A stretch of 64,000 nucleotides of DNA, from the NCBI GenBank assembly GCA_963813345.1, contig CAWEYR010000003.1, forward strand, positions 1 through 64,000, written 5' to 3'. Within the stretch, counting starts at the first letter, position 1, and each line of letters opens with the position of its first letter. Made by a program: the position numbers and the translations under genes. Shown in pieces: positions 1 through 11,388 of the stretch. The notes under the pieces were generated by a model. It made no database searches, was not told the origin of the DNA, and saw nothing but the letters and a program-made list of their open reading frames with translations. This stretch comes from CAWDDA01 sp963813345 (lineage in GTDB: Bacteria > Acidobacteriota > Blastocatellia > RBC074).

Positions 1-230
1 AGCCTATTCCACTTAAACTTGGTGGAACCTGGCGTTTCAGTTCCATTACCTTGGAATCTTGCACGCGATATTGGAATGAGCTAGTATCCGTTTCGACAGT
101 AATCTACTAAGTATCCATACAATTAGAATTCCCGACTCCGCTTTTTTGGGTCGAGAGCTTTGCCAGTACCAAAGGTTTCTTATAGCTGACGGGCCTTCAC
201 TGAGGTCCGACCTGCCATACCAAGATACTA

Positions 231-235
231 GGAGG
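231..235 (+). promoter_or_regulatory. Strong ribosome binding site of the first receptor
   Basis: GGAGG lies 4 bases before the ATG at 240. It fixes the start of the first Oar-type receptor, whose N-terminus is a clear signal peptide. Confidence 0.75.
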
Positions 236-239
236 AAAC

Positions 240-3200
240 ATGGCCAATTCTCGCATTCCGTGGACCGTCAGGTTCCTTTCAACGGTCTTTGTGGTTTTTC
301 TGGCGTGCTCGATTTCATCGATCTCCGCCTTCGCTCAAACCGCTACTGGCGGTATTCGCGGAGTAGTCACTGACAGCTCAGGTGCGGCTCTTCCCGGAGC
401 AAATGTGACTGCTATCAATCTTGCGACGGGAGTCGACATCAAGACCACGACCACCGGAGACGGACTTTACACGGTTCCCAGAATCCTTCCCGGGAAATAC
501 ACGGTGCGGGTCGAGGTACGCAACTTCAAACGTTCGGAGGTTACGGATGTCGAGGTCAACGCCGGAAGAGACTCGGTGATCGACGTCCAGCTCGAACCCG
601 GTCAAATAAGCGAGGTAGTCACGGTTGACGGCGCGGCTGAGGCCTTGATCGAAAAGGATACTGTACAGATCTCGGCGATCTTCCAGCAGCGCAAGGTTGC
701 TGAGCTTCCAGTCAGTGCCCCCGGGGGCGGCCTCGATCGGATTGCGCTACTAGTTCCCGGCGTCACAGTCGGATTCGGCAACGTCAACGGAAATGGCGTC
801 ACCCTTTCAGCGAATGGCCAGCGAGCGCGCTCAAACAACTTCACCATTGACGGCGTCGACAACAACGATCTCTCGATCGGAGGCCCGAACTATTTTGTGC
901 GTAATCCGTTGGTCGTTGGTGAGTACCAGGTGGTTACCAACAACTTTTCGGCTGAGTACGGGCGCAATCAGGGAGCCATCGTCAACATCGTCAGCCGCTC
1001 GGGCTCGAATGAGTTTCACGGTTCCGGAACGTGGGGCCACCTTGATCGCAAGAACTTCGACAGCCTGACGAACATCGAAAGGCGGACGGGCACCCAGGCG
1101 GATCCAGCTCCGAACCTCTCCAACGTATTTACCTATGGCGTAGGGGGACCGATTATCAAGAACCGCCTGTTCTTCTATACGACCGGGTATTTCCTTCGGA
1201 ATCCGGGTCTCGCGGACCTGCGGACGTCCAACTTCGCGCCGACTCCGGCAGGAATTCAGGCACTCAACGCTGCATTTCCCAACAATCCTGCAGTGCAATA
1301 CTACGCCAACTACTCAGCCTTTGCGCTTCCACTCGGGAACCCCCAGGTGCGGACCGATGTACCACAGTCTACGATCACTATAGGTAATGTGACGGTGCCA
1401 GTGGCTGCGGTCCAGCGTCTGGTACTCACGCCGAACAATCAGGATGAATACACGGTGCGCGCGGATGGAAACATTGGAGACCGGCATCGACTCTGGGGCC
1501 GTTATTTCTGGCAGAATGCGCCTGGCATCAATGCGCTCCGGGGAGTTGATGGATTCTCTGGTGATCAGCCGGCGCAGTCGAAACAGATCGGCGGTGGTTG
1601 GAACTTCTCTATCTCACCGAGAATCAACAACGAGTTTCGCTTCAATTACTCGCGACTCTTCGTGATCTTTGGAGGCGGCGACTCGGCAGGGAAGGGACAG
1701 ATCCCGCATCCGGATGAGATCGACAGAGCGCTCACTTTCTTCAACCCGAATTTCACTGCGGCCAATGGTACTTCATTATTGACGGTTGGTCCCGCGACGA
1801 ATCTGCCGCAGGGAAGAACAGTCGAGAGCTACCAGTACACCGACAATGTGTCGTTGACCTATGGCAACCATCAGATGAAGGCGGGCTTCGACTATCGTCA
1901 ATTGCAGAACATCGCGCCGTTCCTTCCCAACGTAAATGGGGCCTACGTCTTCGCGAGTGGCGCACAGATTGCCACGAACACTCCAACTCAAACGACAGTT
2001 GCGTTTGGACCTGCGACCCTGAGCTACGGTGAGCTTGACCAGTTCTACTATTTCCAGGATGACTGGCGAATCAGGCCAAACTTCACACTCAATCTCGGTA
2101 TTCGGTATGAGAACACGGGGCAGCCGATCAACCTGCTCAATCAGGTTACGCGAGAGAGGGAACAGGTTCCGTCGACCGCATTCTGGCGCTTCAGCATTCC
2201 ACTTGAACAGCGGATCAATCCCCGAATTCCAACCGATAACAATAACTGGGCACCACGATTTGGGTTTGCCTGGTCACCAGGTTTTGGTGACGGGGTGATG
2301 GGGACCATCTTCGGCAAGGACAAAACGGTTATTCGCGGCGGCATCGGGATGGCGTACGACGCGACTTTCTACAACCTGATGCTCAATATCTCGACAGCCG
2401 CTCCAACAGTGTTCTTGACGAGTGCCCAATTCGGAGTTCCAAACGCTGTTCCGACGGGTGACAAAGTGCGAGAAGCTGCGGTGGCCAGCGGGTTGATCGC
2501 ATTCAACGTCTTCGACCCGAAGTATCTTACTCGAACTACGATCAATCCGATCATGCGGTCACCTTACTCGGAGCAATGGTCATTCGGTATTCAGCGAGAG
2601 TTCGCGGGGAACAATGTCTTCGAAGTCAGATACGTTGGAACGCATGGCGGTGGGTCTGTTCCAGACGGTCAACCTGAATCCATTCATTGGAAATCTCTAC
2701 AATGGATTCAGCCGCACCTATTTTGACCCTGTCACCAACGCGAACGCGACGCTCAATTTCCCGGCTTTCCCGGGCGCAGTCCCGAGCGGCATTCGACCAC
2801 TCACATGCGCAAACGATCCCGCGACGAGGGACGATGAGAGTGTGTGCAACGGCCGAATATTCCCGTACGGACAAGCTCGCGAGCGGATAAACGGAGCACA
2901 GTCGATCTACCACAGCCTGCAGATGCGCTTCGACGGGCGGCTGCGAAATGACGTCACCTATGGCGTGACTTATACATTCTCGAAGTCTCTCGACAACTCG
3001 AGTGAAGTCTTTAGCTTTGCCGGCGGCAATTCGGTTGCGGTGTCGCAGAATCCGCTTGATCTCACTCGTGATGAAAGAGGCTATTCAGGATTCGATGTTC
3101 CGCATTCCTTCACTGCCAATTTCATCTGGGACCTGCCGATCTGGAGGGAGCAGAAGGGGATTCTCGGCCGTATTCTCGGCGGGTGGCAGTTGAACGGGAT

Positions 3201-3798
3201 TATACGGGTGCAGAACGGAATTCGATGGACCCCGACTCATCCACTTGCGTCGCGCAACCCATATGAAGACGGTGGATTCATGGCCAACTTCTTCGGAAGC
3301 GGATCTCACTTCCGTCCATTCACGGGTAACGCAGCAGCTCCTGTTGGCTCGGTTGCCATCACGGATGTCGACGCGTGCCTCTTTTATGCGCGTTGTGGAA
3401 CGACGGGCGGGCAGCCAACTTTGAGAACGAGCCCGACAGGCTTCTATCTCATGTCGGCCCTCAACAACAACGTGTTCACACCGGTAACGCGCAACGACGT
3501 CCAGTTCGTTGTGAATGGACCCGGATCCGCACGACTGTTCGGGACACCATTCGGTGGCGTCATGCGAAACAGCTTCCAGGGAGACCGAATAGAGGTCGTA
3601 GATTTCAGTGTCTTCAAGTCGTTTCGGATCACTGAAACAGTGCGCTTCCAGTATCGTCTTGAGATGTTTAACGCCCTCAATCACCCGGTCTTTGGCATTC
3701 CCAACAGCATCAATGTAGACAACCGAAACTTCTACAACTTCCAGGAGAACAGCGGTGGACGCCGCCAGATCTCGATGTCGTTGGGGATTCAGTTCTAG
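240..3798 (+). CDS. Oar-type TonB-dependent receptor with carboxypeptidase-regulatory-like N-terminal domain (one frameshift)
   Basis: Outer-membrane beta-barrel protein of the Oar/TonB-dependent family, which in Acidobacteriota is assigned to uptake of large substrates such as glycans or peptides; the substrate here cannot be told. A signal peptide (about residues 1-33, ending SAFAQ) is followed by a carboxypeptidase-regulatory-like Ig fold (about 35-125, GGIRGVVTDSSGAALPGANV), a plug-like region with the FTIDGVDNND and FSAEYGRNQGA motifs, and a long barrel ending in aromatic F (SLGIQF). Corrected length is about 1185 residues. The frame moves at 2649, where one extra G splits the conserved THGVGLFQTVN stretch; removing it joins both halves exactly. 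Most likely a sequence error, so the gene is probably intact. No TonB or ExbBD gene lies nearby. Confidence 0.9.
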
Positions 3799-3803
3799 CA
3801 GAA

Positions 3804-3950
3804 GAAGAGGTCGCTGAGTGCTGGGTGCTGAGTGCTGAGTATGGAGTTCAAACTTCAGTTTGCTGTCGTACGATTTTCAGAATGTGACCGAGCAAACTAA
3901 AGTTTGAACTTCATACTCAGCACTCAGCACTCAGCACTCAGCACCTTCTT
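3804..3950. repeat. Long composite inverted repeat (GTGCTGA words plus AGTTCAAACTT words)
   Basis: Two arms of about 60 bases (3804-3863 and 3891-3950) pair almost perfectly around a 27-base spacer. The outer part of each arm is a run of the 7-base word GTGCTGA (CTCAGCA on the other arm); the inner part is the separate word block AGTTCAAACTTCAGTTTGCT. It begins 5 bases after the stop of the receptor. It could end transcription as RNA, but its length and its relatives elsewhere in the window suggest a dispersed intergenic element. Confidence 0.85.
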
Positions 3951-4174
3951 GTCCAGAATCCTGGATGCAATGGTTGGTTCTTTCCAAAAAAATTGAATCA
4001 CCCACGCAGTTGTTATAGGATATGCGCCTACCTTGGCGGTGTTGGTCACCGATAGTCTAACGGACAGAACGACAACTAGAGTTGCTGGGAACACGAACGC
4101 GGCGAGCAAATGGGGCTGCCTCTGCAGGTGCTCTCTTCGCCCTGCTTTTAACCCGCCAACTGAGGAGGCCGGAG

Positions 4175-7100
4175 ATGCGATTCCGTTTTCTCGTCGCTAT
4201 GTTGCTTGTCCTATTGCTCTCGTTAGCGTCGTCAGCGCTGGCGCAGACTGCCACTACGGGAACGATTGTCGGAACTGTTTCTGACAAAGCTGGCGCACTT
4301 CTGTCCGGCGCAGAGATTGAGTTGGTCAATACGGCGACCGGTCAGAACTTGAAACACATCACCAGCGAGGACGGAAAATATGTCTTCCCCTCAGTCTTGT
4401 CCGGCAATTATACCTTGACTGTCAGGAAGCAGGGATTCCGTAAGGCCGTCGTGACGGAGGTCACAGTTGAGGTGGCAAAGTCGTACACGATCAACGTGTC
4501 GCTCGAAGTCGGCGAAGTGCAGCAGACCGTCGAAGTGACCGCCAGCGCAGGCGTCGAATTGCAAACCGCCGACTCGACCGTCGGCAATGTGATTCAAGGG
4601 AAGCTGATGCCGCTGATGCCGGCTCTCACCAGGACGGCAAACGAGCTTATAAGAAACCAGCCGCTCACTACGCCTGATGGCGCTGTGGCCGGGTCGCGCC
4701 AGGATCAAAGCACGTTTCTGCTCGACGGCATTGATGTCACCAACAATTCGGTGGGCGGCCTGGGAACTTATATGGTGCTGCCGATTGACGGCATCGAAGA
4801 GTTCCGCGTCGGCGTATCGAATCCGAACGCTTCATTCGGACGCGGGGCAGGCGGACAGGTCTCCGATCATCAGCCGGCGGGGCAACACCCAGTACCACGG
4901 AGTGACCTACTGGTATCATCAGAACGACAATCTCAACGCCGCCAGATGGGATAATAAGCGAACGCTTGGCCAGACCGAGACTGATCCCGTAAGACGCGCC
5001 AAACTTCAGGAGCCCGAACTGAAAGACAACCGTTTCGGCTTCAATTTCGGCGGCCCGATTTGGCCGTGGAAGGACAAGGCGTTCTTCTTCCTGAATTATG
5101 AAGGGCGGCGGTTCCCGCGCACGACATCGATCTTGCGCATTGTCCCGACCGACACGCTACGGCAGGGCATCCTGCGGTTTCGCGATAGCGCAGGCACAAT
5201 CGTCAGCTACAGCCTGGCGAATGCGGCGGTGTGCGGAACTGGCACCGATGCCACACCGGCCAACGGCGTCTGCGATCCGCGTGGACTCGGTTTGAGTCCG
5301 ACGATCTCTGCGCTGTGGCAGAAACTCCCGGCGGGCAACGATCCGAGTGCGGGCGATAGTTTGAACACCATCGGCTTCCGGGGCAACGTCGGAAACCCGC
5401 TCACCAATAACTATTACAACGCCCGCCTGGATTACAACCTCACCGAGAAATGGAGGATCGAAGGCTCCTTCCGTTACTTCGGCGAAGTCAATGCCGGTTC
5501 CGGGCTGGTGAACATCATCGGTGGAAATCCCGTGAGCTTTGAGAAGCTCCCCAACCAGAGACAATATGGTAGTGGCAGGGATCAGTGGGCAGATCACTTC
5601 CACTCTGACCGGCGACTTCCGCTTTGGCTGGTTACGCAATCGCACGGCAACGGATCGCGTCAGACCCGACGCGTCAGCCGGGATTCTGGCACTCCCCGGG
5701 ACTGAGACCGGCATCTCCGACGGCCAGGCGTATATGGCGCTCGATCCGTGGACGGTCGAGGCGGCGCGCAAAGCCTCCTCTCGGAGCCGATTGACGTTGA
5801 CACCCAGCTGGCGCGCAAGCAGGCCAACGACAATAAGAACCTCCAGTGGAACGCCGATCTGAACTGGGTGAAGCGCAGCCACACGTTCCAGTTTGGCACC
5901 CATATCCGTTACTTACCCACGCTGCACTTGCGCGATGACAAGGTCGTCGGAGCGTTGGGCGCTTTGGTCGCTCAGATCGATTCGGATCTGGGCACGGTCG
6001 TCATCCCGGCGACTTCCCGTCCACCTACCTGCGGTGCAGGCACTACGAGGAACTGCATACAGTCGGGCGACCTGCAGACGTGGAATCGTCTCTTCGCCTC
6101 GACGACCGGCATCATTGACAATGTCAGCGTGTTGGCTGTCCGCGACGGCAGTTTCAAACCGTTGCCATTCGGCGAGCTGCTCGAAGCGGACACCACGCTC
6201 TGGGCGCCGGAGTTTTACTTTCAAGATGTCTGGCGGATGCGTCCCTCTTTGACGCTGACGTATGGCGTCAACTACGGGTGGCAGACGCCGCCGACAGAGA
6301 GGCTGGGTCGTCAGAGTGTCCAGGTTGACGGCGTGACGCTGCAAGAGCAAACCTCTGACGATTATCTGGGGGCAAGAGCTTCGGCGGCGCGCGACGGCAA
6401 GATCTTCAACCCGGCGATTGCGTTCCTGCCGATCAATGAGGCCAATCGGGGCGGCGTCTTCGATATTGACTGGAACAACGTTGCGCCGCGCGTGGCGGTG
6501 GCTTGGAGTCCGAGCTCTTTCGAGAACAAAGGGCTTGGCTTTCTGTTTGGTCGTGATAAGACGGTGATTCGCGGCGGTTATAGCATGGTCTTTGACCGGC
6601 AGAACACGGTCCAGAGCGTGATTGTCCCGACGCTCGGCGTCGCTTTCGCGCAGACGCTCAACGTCACCTCGCCTCGCTGCAACGCGACCGGCGCTGGCGG
6701 ACGCGGGATGCACTCCCGCGGGAAATACTGCGGCGAGCGGTTTCCGCGTCGGCGTGGATGGCCGCATACCGATCCCGACCGTGCCGACTCTCACGATTCC
6801 TGTCTCACCTTACTGGGGTCCCAATCCGGCCAACCCGAGCGGACCGCCGATACTCTTCCCGGAGATTCTCTCCTTCCAGGTTGATCCGACGATCGAAGTC
6901 GGAGAGAACCACGCTTTCGACCTTACCTGGCAACGAGAGTTGCCGAAAAACATGTTGGTGGAGTTCGGCTACGTCGGCCGTTACGCAAGCAAGCTACCCC
7001 AGAGCATGAGCTTTGGCCAGGTACCGTATATCCACGTGGATACCGCTTCCGGGCAGACTTTCGCGCAGGCATTCGACGCCGTGGCGGCCCAGCTTCGCGG

Positions 7101-8143
7101 AGGCACGGCGGCAGCTCAAGTGACGCCTCAGGCATGGTTCGAGAATCAATCACCCGGCGGCACGCGGACTTTGGCGGGGCTCCAAACCACCAACTTCATC
7201 AACGGCAACCTGAACAACATCTTCTTGACGATTGACACGCGCCGCATCCAGGCGGGCTTGCAACCGTTCAATAACTATCTGGCGCAAACGCTCTTCCTGC
7301 GTTCGAGCGTGGGCAGGTCGAATTACAACGCTGGATTCGTCACGCTGCGCAAGCGGCTGTCGCAGGGGTTGCTCTACACGGTCAACTACACTTTCTCTCG
7401 CTCGTTCGATCAGCTCGGCGCGATCCAGAACGCGGCCAGCGTCATGCCGAACAGCTTCGACCTCGATGCCGAGTACGGGCAGTCGCTCTTCGACATCACG
7501 CATCAGTTCAACTCGACCTTCCTGTACGAGTTGCCCTTCGGCAAGGGCAAGTACTTCAGCGTCTCAAACAGCGCGCTCAACAAGGTGGTCAGCGGTTGGT
7601 ACGTCTCCGGCATCTTTTCTGCGCGCAGCGGCGATCCGTTGACAGTCACACAGGGGGCGGGCGTCTGGGGTGGTAGCCTGCAACTAAACTTCACCTCAGG
7701 CGCGATCCCAACTAAAGATCCCCTCTCGTTCGGGAACAACGTTAATTCCGGCATCGCTGGTTCCAACAACATAGGCATCAACGGCAATCCGGCCACTCGC
7801 GGCACAGGTCTAAACCTGTTTGGGAATCCGGAACAGGTTTATAACAGCTTCCGCCGCGTCAACGTCAGCACTGACGGGCGGGCCGGTCGCGCCAATCCGT
7901 TGCGCGGAATGCCGCGCTGGAACATGGACATGTCAATCGGCAAACGAACGGCTATCACGGAGCGGTTGAACGTGACGTTCGCGTTCGACTTCTTCAACCT
8001 TGACAATCACGTGACCTTTGCCAATCCGGGTCTGTCTTTGACTGACCCGCGACGGTTTTGGCGTGATCACCACTCAATTCATTCCGCCGGACCGAGTCGC
8101 CGGCAGCCGGTGGATTCAGTTCGGCCTGCGCGTCGAATTCTAG
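4175..8143 (+). pseudogene. Oar-type TonB-dependent receptor, frame broken at about five places
   Basis: Second Oar-type receptor, about 1320 residues when frames are joined. ATG at 4175 has GAGGAGG six bases upstream; a signal peptide (MRFRFLVAMLLVLLLSLASS, then ALAQ) leads into the regulatory-like domain (GTIVGTVSDKAGALLSGAEI) and the plug motif FLLDGIDVTNN. Reading continues as family sequence through shifts near 4863 (extra base in GGQVSIISRRGNTQYHG), 5575, 5777 (ARQSLLSEPIDVDT), 6700 and 8055. The last shift restores a normal barrel end (SRWIQFGLRVEF, stop 8141-8143). Every segment keeps conserved receptor motifs such as KDKAFFFLNYEGRR and TVIRGGYSM, so I read one gene with repeated indels. 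It may be an intact gene with sequence errors rather than a true pseudogene. Confidence 0.82.
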
Positions 8144-8170
8144 CTGATTTCAGACAGGTCGAGAGCCTTA

Positions 8171-8204
8171 CGCCGCAGCCAGGAAGGGACTTCTGGTTGC
8201 GGCG
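8171..8204. terminator. Hairpin between convergent genes
   Basis: CGCCGCAGCCAGGAAG and CTTCTGGTTGCGGCG pair as a stem of about 15 base pairs in the gap between the end of the second receptor and the end of the penicillin-binding protein gene. No clear T-run follows on the plus strand. A bidirectional transcription end is the simplest reading. Confidence 0.5.
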
Positions 8205-8220
8205 TTACTACATGCGTCAT

Positions 8221-10926
8221 TTATCTGTGCTGATTTGGCGGGTTCGACGTAGCCAGTCTGGGCCGGGTATCGTGAAATGTCCGGCTGCAGCTCACGCGCG
8301 GTTCGAGACCAAGAGCATAGGTGCGCGAGGTGATCTTTGGGCAGACGCCGCTGATGGCGATTAGACCGGTTGTTCCACAGACGTCGAGCGTAACCGACTT
8401 GGTAGCGGCCAGGGAAGGCGAAACCGGCTTGGTAGCGGCCAGGGAAGGCGAAACCGGCTTGGTAGCGGCCAGGGAAGGCGAAACCGGCCTTGCCTCAGGT
8501 GCAGCCGCTGGTGGTGGAGGATCAACGCTGGGAACTGTCGAAGGCGGGTCAGTCTCTTTTTCTTCGGGCGGTGGTGCCGCTACCGGTTCGGTGCCACGGA
8601 TAAAGAGCTCGTGACGGACATTTTCCAATCCGGCTTGAGCGAGTTGCCCGGTTTCAGGATCAATATCAACTGTCGTTATTTCGCCAGGATCGGCGAAGTC
8701 GCCGCCAAGTTCGGGTCTGACAGCGACTGCGCGTTTCATGAACTCCGCCCAGATAGGCGCCGCTGAGACTCCGCCCGTCAATCCCAGGTCGGCATTGTCG
8801 TCAAATCCAACCCAAACAACACAAAGCAAATTGGGCGTATAGCCGACAAACCATCCATCGCGAGAGCTTCCTGTCTTTCCCGCCGCGATACCTTTAAAGC
8901 CCATTTGCCGGACTTTCGCTCCAGTACCGTGATCAAGTACATCGCGCATCATTGACGTCATCAGATAAGCTACCTGCGGACTGACAACCTCGCGACTCTG
9001 GGAGCTGTTTTCGAAGAGAGTGGCTCCCGTGCGCAGCACGATCCTCTTTACGGCAAAAGGCGTTATGCGGCGACCCTGGTTTGCAAATACTGTGTACGCA
9101 CCTGCAATCTGCAGGGGAGTGGCCTCGGCGACGCCAAGCGCCATAGACGGGTAGGTCGGGACCTTTTCGATCCCAGCACGCTCGGCGAGGCGTGCCACCT
9201 GCCTGAACCCAACTCTCTCGGCAAGCTCGACCGTGATGACGTTCTTAGAGTGTACAAGAGCGTCGCGCACGGTGATCGGCTTCATAGCGTACGTCTTCCC
9301 GAAGTTGTCCGGAGAATACTTTTCGCCAAAGCTATATTCGAAACTGCGCGGAGCATCCGTCATCATCGTTGCCGGCGTAATCACACCGCTAAGATCGTCA
9401 GTACCCTGGGCCAATGCAGTTGCATATACAAAGGGCTTGAAGACAGATCCAGGCTGGCGACGTGCGTCCGTTGCACGATTGAGCTGGCTTTTGGCGTAGT
9501 TTCTCCCACCCACCATCGCGACGATTTCCCCGGTCTTTGGATCGATCGCCACGAGAGCAGCCTGCAGTCCGGCCGTGCCACCCTTGCGCTTGGCGAGCAT
9601 CTTCTCAACTGATGCCATATGCGACGTGACAGCATGGTAGGCCGCGCGTTGCAATTCGAGGTCGAGAGTCGAGTAGATTCGCAGAGACTTGAGCGGAGTG
9701 ACACGATCGTCGAAGTGTTCTTCCAGCTGCCTCATCAGATAGTCGATGAAGTACGGCGCGTCCGAAACATCGAGCGCCGGGGCGCGCCCCTTGACGCCCA
9801 GTGGAAGAGCCTTTGCCGCGTCAGCCCGCCGGCGATCCACCTTTCCAGTCTCAGCCATCTTCTCGAGAACCAGGTTGCGGCGTTCGAGAGCACGCTCCTC
9901 ACGCGAATATGGAGAGTAGTAATTCGGGCTCCGGAGAATGCCGGCCAGAAGAGCCGATTCCGAAAGCGTCAGGTTCGAAACATCCTTGTCAAAATAGGAT
10001 CGGGCAGCCTGCCCAAATCCGTTGATTGAAAATCCACCACGCTGGCCAAGGTAGATCTGATTGCAATACATCGTCATGATCTGCTCTTTGGTGAGCCTCT
10101 GCTCGAGCAGAATCGAGATGTAGGCCTCGGACAGCTTGCGCTTGAGCGACTTCTCAGGCTTGAGAAAGAAATTCTTGACCAGTTGCTGGGTGATCGAGCT
10201 GCCGCCTTCTGTCCATTCGCCTGTCTGGTAGTCCCGGATAAGCGCGCGAGCAATGCCACGCCAGTTTATTCCGCTGTGTTCGAAGAACTGTCGATCCTCG
10301 ATGGCTACAATGGCATCGACCAGATTCTGCGGAAGATCTCTGAAATCGATTATCTTGCGCTTTTCGCGATCCTGATTGATGACCGACGAGATGAGCTCCG
10401 GCTCGACGAGAGCGCGTTCGAGCGGTTGAGAAGACTTAAGGTCATTGATCGCGCTGATTGATTCACCACCACGCGCAAAAGAAACTCTCAACGGTCGAAA
10501 TGCCATCGGTCCATCTGCTGCTGCATCAGAACCAGGCATCAATTCCACCGTCGCACCGCGAACGACATATTGTCCGCGCTTGGAATTCTCGATTGACGTT
10601 CCCTCGACGTACCCTATGCGGCGAAGGTGAGCGGCGAGCCTCGTGGCAGTGAATCCCAAACCGGTTCGCAGTTCTGGAGGCGCTGCATAGATTCCAGATG
10701 TCTTGACAAAAACATCACCGCGCAGTCCGGCGTCAATCAGTGCAGTGTAGCGGTAGTAGTAATAGGTGGCCGCACCAAGGACTACAACCAGCGCAAACGT
10801 CATAGGCGCCAGAAAGTAAGGTGAAGTGAAGATTTTAAGAATGCGGCGTGAGAGCGATTCCCTCGAGCGAACCCCCAAACGACTCGTGGACCGCGCGGGC
10901 CGCGACGGGCTAAAACTTTTCGCCAT
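8221..10926 (-). CDS. mrcB: Class A penicillin-binding protein, PBP1B type (glycosyltransferase/transpeptidase)
   Basis: Bifunctional peptidoglycan synthase anchored in the inner membrane. Residue numbers count from the in-frame TTG one codon upstream; I prefer the ATG at 10926 behind GAGGATC. One membrane segment (about 39-60) is followed by a UB2H-like region (about 70-135, typical of PBP1B), a GT51 transglycosylase with catalytic Glu in AIEDRQFFEH (about 211) and EGGSSITQQLVKN (241-253), and a transpeptidase with SVFK (Ser 495), SKN (561-563) and KTGSS (685-689). All catalytic motifs are present and the frame is intact. The C-terminal tail is rich in Pro and Ala and holds three identical decapeptides (about 815-844), followed by a short Cys-containing end (VCGTTGLIAISGVCP), a tail type I associate with acidobacterial PBPs. 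Confidence 0.93.
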   Translation of the reverse strand: MAKSFSPSRPARSTSRLGVRSRESLSRRILKIFTSPYFLAPMTFALVVVLGAATYYYYRYTALIDAGLRGDVFVKTSGIYAAPPELRTGLGFTATRLAAHLRRIGYVEGTSIENSKRGQYVVRGATVELMPGSDAAADGPMAFRPLRVSFARGGESISAINDLKSSQPLERALVEPELISSVINQDREKRKIIDFRDLPQNLVDAIVAIEDRQFFEHSGINWRGIARALIRDYQTGEWTEGGSSITQQLVKNFFLKPEKSLKRKLSEAYISILLEQRLTKEQIMTMYCNQIYLGQRGGFSINGFGQAARSYFDKDVSNLTLSESALLAGILRSPNYYSPYSREERALERRNLVLEKMAETGKVDRRRADAAKALPLGVKGRAPALDVSDAPYFIDYLMRQLEEHFDDRVTPLKSLRIYSTLDLELQRAAYHAVTSHMASVEKMLAKRKGGTAGLQAALVAIDPKTGEIVAMVGGRNYAKSQLNRATDARRQPGSVFKPFVYATALAQGTDDLSGVITPATMMTDAPRSFEYSFGEKYSPDNFGKTYAMKPITVRDALVHSKNVITVELAERVGFRQVARLAERAGIEKVPTYPSMALGVAEATPLQIAGAYTVFANQGRRITPFAVKRIVLRTGATLFENSSQSREVVSPQVAYLMTSMMRDVLDHGTGAKVRQMGFKGIAAGKTGSSRDGWFVGYTPNLLCVVWVGFDDNADLGLTGGVSAAPIWAEFMKRAVAVRPELGGDFADPGEITTVDIDPETGQLAQAGLENVRHELFIRGTEPVAAPPPEEKETDPPSTVPSVDPPPPAAAPEARPVSPSLAATKPVSPSLAATKPVSPSLAATKSVTLDVCGTTGLIAISGVCPKITSRTYALGLEPRVSCSRTFHDTRPRLATSNPPNQHR
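8401..8490 (-). repeat. Three tandem copies of a 30-base unit inside the PBP tail
   Basis: The 30-base unit (8401-8430, 8431-8460, 8461-about 8488) is repeated without a mismatch except at the edge of the last copy. In the gene's frame each copy encodes the ten residues KPVSPSLAAT. Because the unit is a multiple of three, copy number can change without breaking the frame. It sits in the low-complexity linker after the transpeptidase domain. Confidence 0.95.
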
Positions 10927-10964
10927 CAATCAGATCCTCGGCGATTCATCCCAGGGCTAGAGCA

Positions 10965-11381
10965 TTATGACCCATAATTGGGCGGCAGGGAAGAGGGCGC
11001 TCTCCCTTCGATCATTCTCCTCAGTTCCCCGGACCTGATTGTCCTAACTCCAAGACTACGCACCCTTTCCACGAGCCCACGATCGGACGTCACTACGATG
11101 ATGTCGTCAATCCTGTTTTGGTACTGCTGGTTGAGAAGCTCAACTATTCGATCATCCGCATTCGAGCCGGGGCGGGCATAGAACAACGTGACTTCCTCAT
11201 ACGTGGCTTCATCCGGAAGCTGCTCGAGCGGGTTCCCATCGAAAACCACGGCATAAGAGTGTTCGCCTCTCCGAGAGATCGCAGTGAGTTCATTCAGGAG
11301 CCGGAGCTGGGCACCCTTCTTATCGCGATGCCACCCGGGCCGCTGTCCGAAGACGTTGTTACCGTCGACGAGGTAGAGCAT
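10965..11381 (-). CDS. NYN-domain (YacP-type) endoribonuclease-like protein
   Basis: A 138-residue PIN-like NYN-domain protein, the fold of the YacP/Rae1 endoribonucleases that cleave mRNA. The N-terminal strand and acidic motif LVDGNNVF, the central AVVFDGNP, GSNADDRIVE and the later VVTSDRGLVERV supply the conserved Asp cluster expected for metal binding. Its start at 11381 sits directly beside a long inverted repeat, and the response-regulator gene lies upstream on the same strand. RNA cleavage is inferred from the family; the target is unknown. Confidence 0.75.
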   Translation of the reverse strand: MLYLVDGNNVFGQRPGWHRDKKGAQLRLLNELTAISRRGEHSYAVVFDGNPLEQLPDEATYEEVTLFYARPGSNADDRIVELLNQQYQNRIDDIIVVTSDRGLVERVRSLGVRTIRSGELRRMIEGRAPSSLPPNYGS

Positions 11382-11388
11382 GTCGAGT

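Noticed and set aside
3085..3684. 199-residue minus-strand open frame opposite the first receptor
   Set aside because: No signal, motif or start site; antisense to conserved barrel sequence.
5157..6794. Long open frames on the minus strand opposite the second receptor (248 and 293 residues)
   Set aside because: They lie antisense to clear receptor-coding sequence and their translations are Arg-rich without family motifs or ribosome sites; they are shadows caused by codon bias.
8401..8490. Three repeats of 30 bases as a short CRISPR array
   Set aside because: The copies touch without spacers and are in frame within a gene.
8321..8614. Plus-strand open frame over the 30-base repeats
   Set aside because: It is the complement of the PBP tail; the repeated translation reflects the tandem repeats only.
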